A stretch of DNA of 64,000 nucleotides, taken from NCBI RefSeq assembly GCF_000002995.4, contig NW_025062477.1, positions 12,692,696 to 12,756,695 on the forward strand. Direction: 5' to 3'. How positions within the stretch are numbered: position 1 is the stretch's first letter; each line of letters starts with the position of its first letter. The position numbers were made by a program, and so were the translations under genes. The stretch is from Brugia malayi (lineage: Eukaryota > Nematoda > Chromadorea > Rhabditida > Onchocercidae). The notes beneath the pieces are model-generated. The model searched no databases. It was not told the DNA's origin and saw only the letters and a program-made list of their open reading frames with translations. Positions 62,246-64,000 of this stretch are shown here, piece after piece.

Positions 62246-63275
62246 GCATGCAGAAAACAAATTAGCAAAGTGATACAACAAATTAATAACACTATTTAAT
62301 AAAACACGATTATTTAATAAATAACAAAAAGGTATAAAACATGCAAAAATATGAAAAACTTTACTGTGGATTAAATGCAAGTCAGAAATGATAAGTTAAA
62401 TAAAGATGCAGTAGTAAAAAACATGCAGTAAATATAAAAAAAAAAAGCATGCAATAAGTTAGAAATATTAGAAGAGATCACACAAAAAGTAAAATCAAAA
62501 ACTGCACAGTTAATAAAATAAATACATCAATAGAACTAGTAGAAAAAATTTTGTATTAATTAAAATTAGCATAATATCAAGACAACAAGAAAAATTCGAA
62601 AATCCAAGTTATATAAAATATTATCTAATAATGTAAATAAGTGAAATGAATAAAAACGCCATGCAATTAGTAGAATTACAAAATAGGCATGCATCAGCAG
62701 AAAGAAGTAGTGCTATAAAAGCACGCAATAAGCTAGAAGCAACAAACGTAATAAATGCAAAACAATGCTAACAAAAAAGAGCTACCAATAGCAAGTGAAA
62801 CCAACAAAAAAGGCGTGTAAGTAGACTACAAAAAACATGGATCAAAGAATCAAAAAAGGCATGCAATTAGTAAAGTTAACAATTAATAAAGAACATGCAG
62901 TAAATTAAAAGTAATCAAAAGTGAGTGAAAAAATGCTAACAAAAAGAAATTCGAAAACTAGAACTGATCGTAAATACGAATCAGAGTAACAAAAAAAGCA
63001 TGCAGTTATTAAAGTTACAAACGACATGACTAATTAAAACATGCAGTAAATTAAGAGCAACCAAAAGTAATCTCCAATAATGAATGAGAATAATAAGAGA
63101 AATTGTTAACAAAAAAAGCATGCAATTGGTAAGGTTGTAAAAAAGATATTTGAACAATTAATAAAGGGCATGCAACAGTTTAAAAACAAACAAAAATGAT
63201 TGTTATCAAAAAAGAAAGATTTGAAAACTACAATTAATTTCTAACAGCAAGTGAGAGTGATAATAAAAAAAAAAA
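62246..63275. repeat. A-rich degenerate array with repeated GCATGC palindromes
   Basis: At least seven exact GCATGC sites (62246, 62447, 62685, 62858, 62998, 63118, 63168) and about five more CATGCA sites occur within about 1 kb. They recur inside degenerate units of about 120-160 bases: AAAAAAGCATGCAATTAGTA, then ACATGCAGTAAATTAAAAG, then AATGCTAACAAAAAAGAAAT. The plus strand is strikingly A-rich and T-poor compared with the rest of the window. Confidence 0.8.
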
Positions 63276-64000
63276 AACATACAATTGTTGAACTAAAAAA
63301 TGAAATCAAAAAAATTGAAAAATCAAAAAATTGTAAACTAAAAACTATATCAAAAATCGAATAAAAAAAGATCAAAGAAAAAAATGAAGTCTAAGGAATA
63401 GCATAAATAAAATAAGATTAAATTAAGAGATTAGTCAAAAAAAAAATTAATGAATGATAAATGAATTAATCTAATGAATGAAAAAAAAAAACGAATAATT
63501 CGAGAAGTTACCAAAAATTTTTTAGAGTCCCAATATTTTATTGATTTAAAAGAATATTTCAAATATTGAGAAAAATGATCATAGATTTGGAAATTTATTC
63601 TAGATTACAGAAAATTCTCTCTCAGAATTTTATGAGCACACATTTTACCCATAAATTATAAGCAAATATAATTCTGTACCTTTCTTCGATCTTCCCCACC
63701 AAAAACGTAATTAAAAAGCTGGGTACCAACTCGTGATCAGCGCAAAAAATATTAAAATAAAAAATTAAGACATTATTAAATTGACCAATAATATCATAAA
63801 TTTCTCAACTCACTAACATTAAACCAAAAATCTGAACATAAGGAATAAGTTTTGAAAATTACTCAGTGCCTTAAAAAATATATTCAAATATGGAAATTTG
63901 CGCGTGTAACTATCTAACGGTTAAAAAACGAAAACATCTTATAACGGAGCATGAGTAAATGTAACTAATAAAACTAAAGAATCTACTGCAAGTTAAAAAT
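63276..64000. other. Non-coding right end of the window
   Basis: A-rich sequence with no gene recognised. A short less A+T-rich patch at about 63685-63745 contains GGTACCAACTCGTGATCAGC. Confidence 0.5.

Overview
The window is very A+T-rich eukaryotic DNA, roughly three-quarters or more A+T by eye, with long poly-T and poly-A runs, many microsatellites and intron-rich genes. Codon by codon the genes are animal-type. A spliced-leader-like acceptor ending one base before an ATG, together with protein features, suggests a nematode, perhaps a clade III spirurid with long introns. I cannot name a species. Four protein-coding genes were assembled exon by exon; every junction keeps the reading frame and the products align with known families.

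Layout: (1) 345-4309, plus strand: the last eight exons of a SulP/SLC26 anion transporter (final membrane helices and STAS domain); its 5' part lies left of the window. (2) 4310-26653: about 22 kb with no convincing gene, filled with simple repeats, several minisatellites, one lone exon-like island and one isolated TATA-like core-promoter motif. (3) 26654-47926, plus strand: a complete FHOD-family formin (26 exons, 1224 residues predicted). A 609-codon alternative first exon would replace the GTPase-binding domain, and an alternative last exon would replace part of the autoregulatory tail. (4) 49864-52255, minus strand: an EAF (ELL-associated factor) gene of 6 exons and 251 residues, convergent with the formin. 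(5) 53605-59294, plus strand: a Sac1 phosphoinositide phosphatase of 16 exons and 615 residues, divergent from EAF across about 1.35 kb. (6) 59295-64000: non-coding, with three diverged tandem copies of a ~300 bp repeat and then a degenerate A-rich array studded with GCATGC palindromes.

The genes are unrelated in function: membrane anion transport, actin assembly, transcription elongation, and ER/Golgi PI4P turnover. Nothing suggests an operon. The most interesting biology is in how the formin is spliced. Its penultimate exon uses a GC donor four bases upstream of a competing GT donor, and the two lead to different C-termini, one of which lacks half of the polybasic DAD. At the 5' end an alternative first exon replaces the GBD exactly at an intron phase that keeps the frame. 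A second GC donor is needed in sac-1. I saw no mobile element with coding capacity, no CRISPR, no rRNA and no recognisable tRNA.
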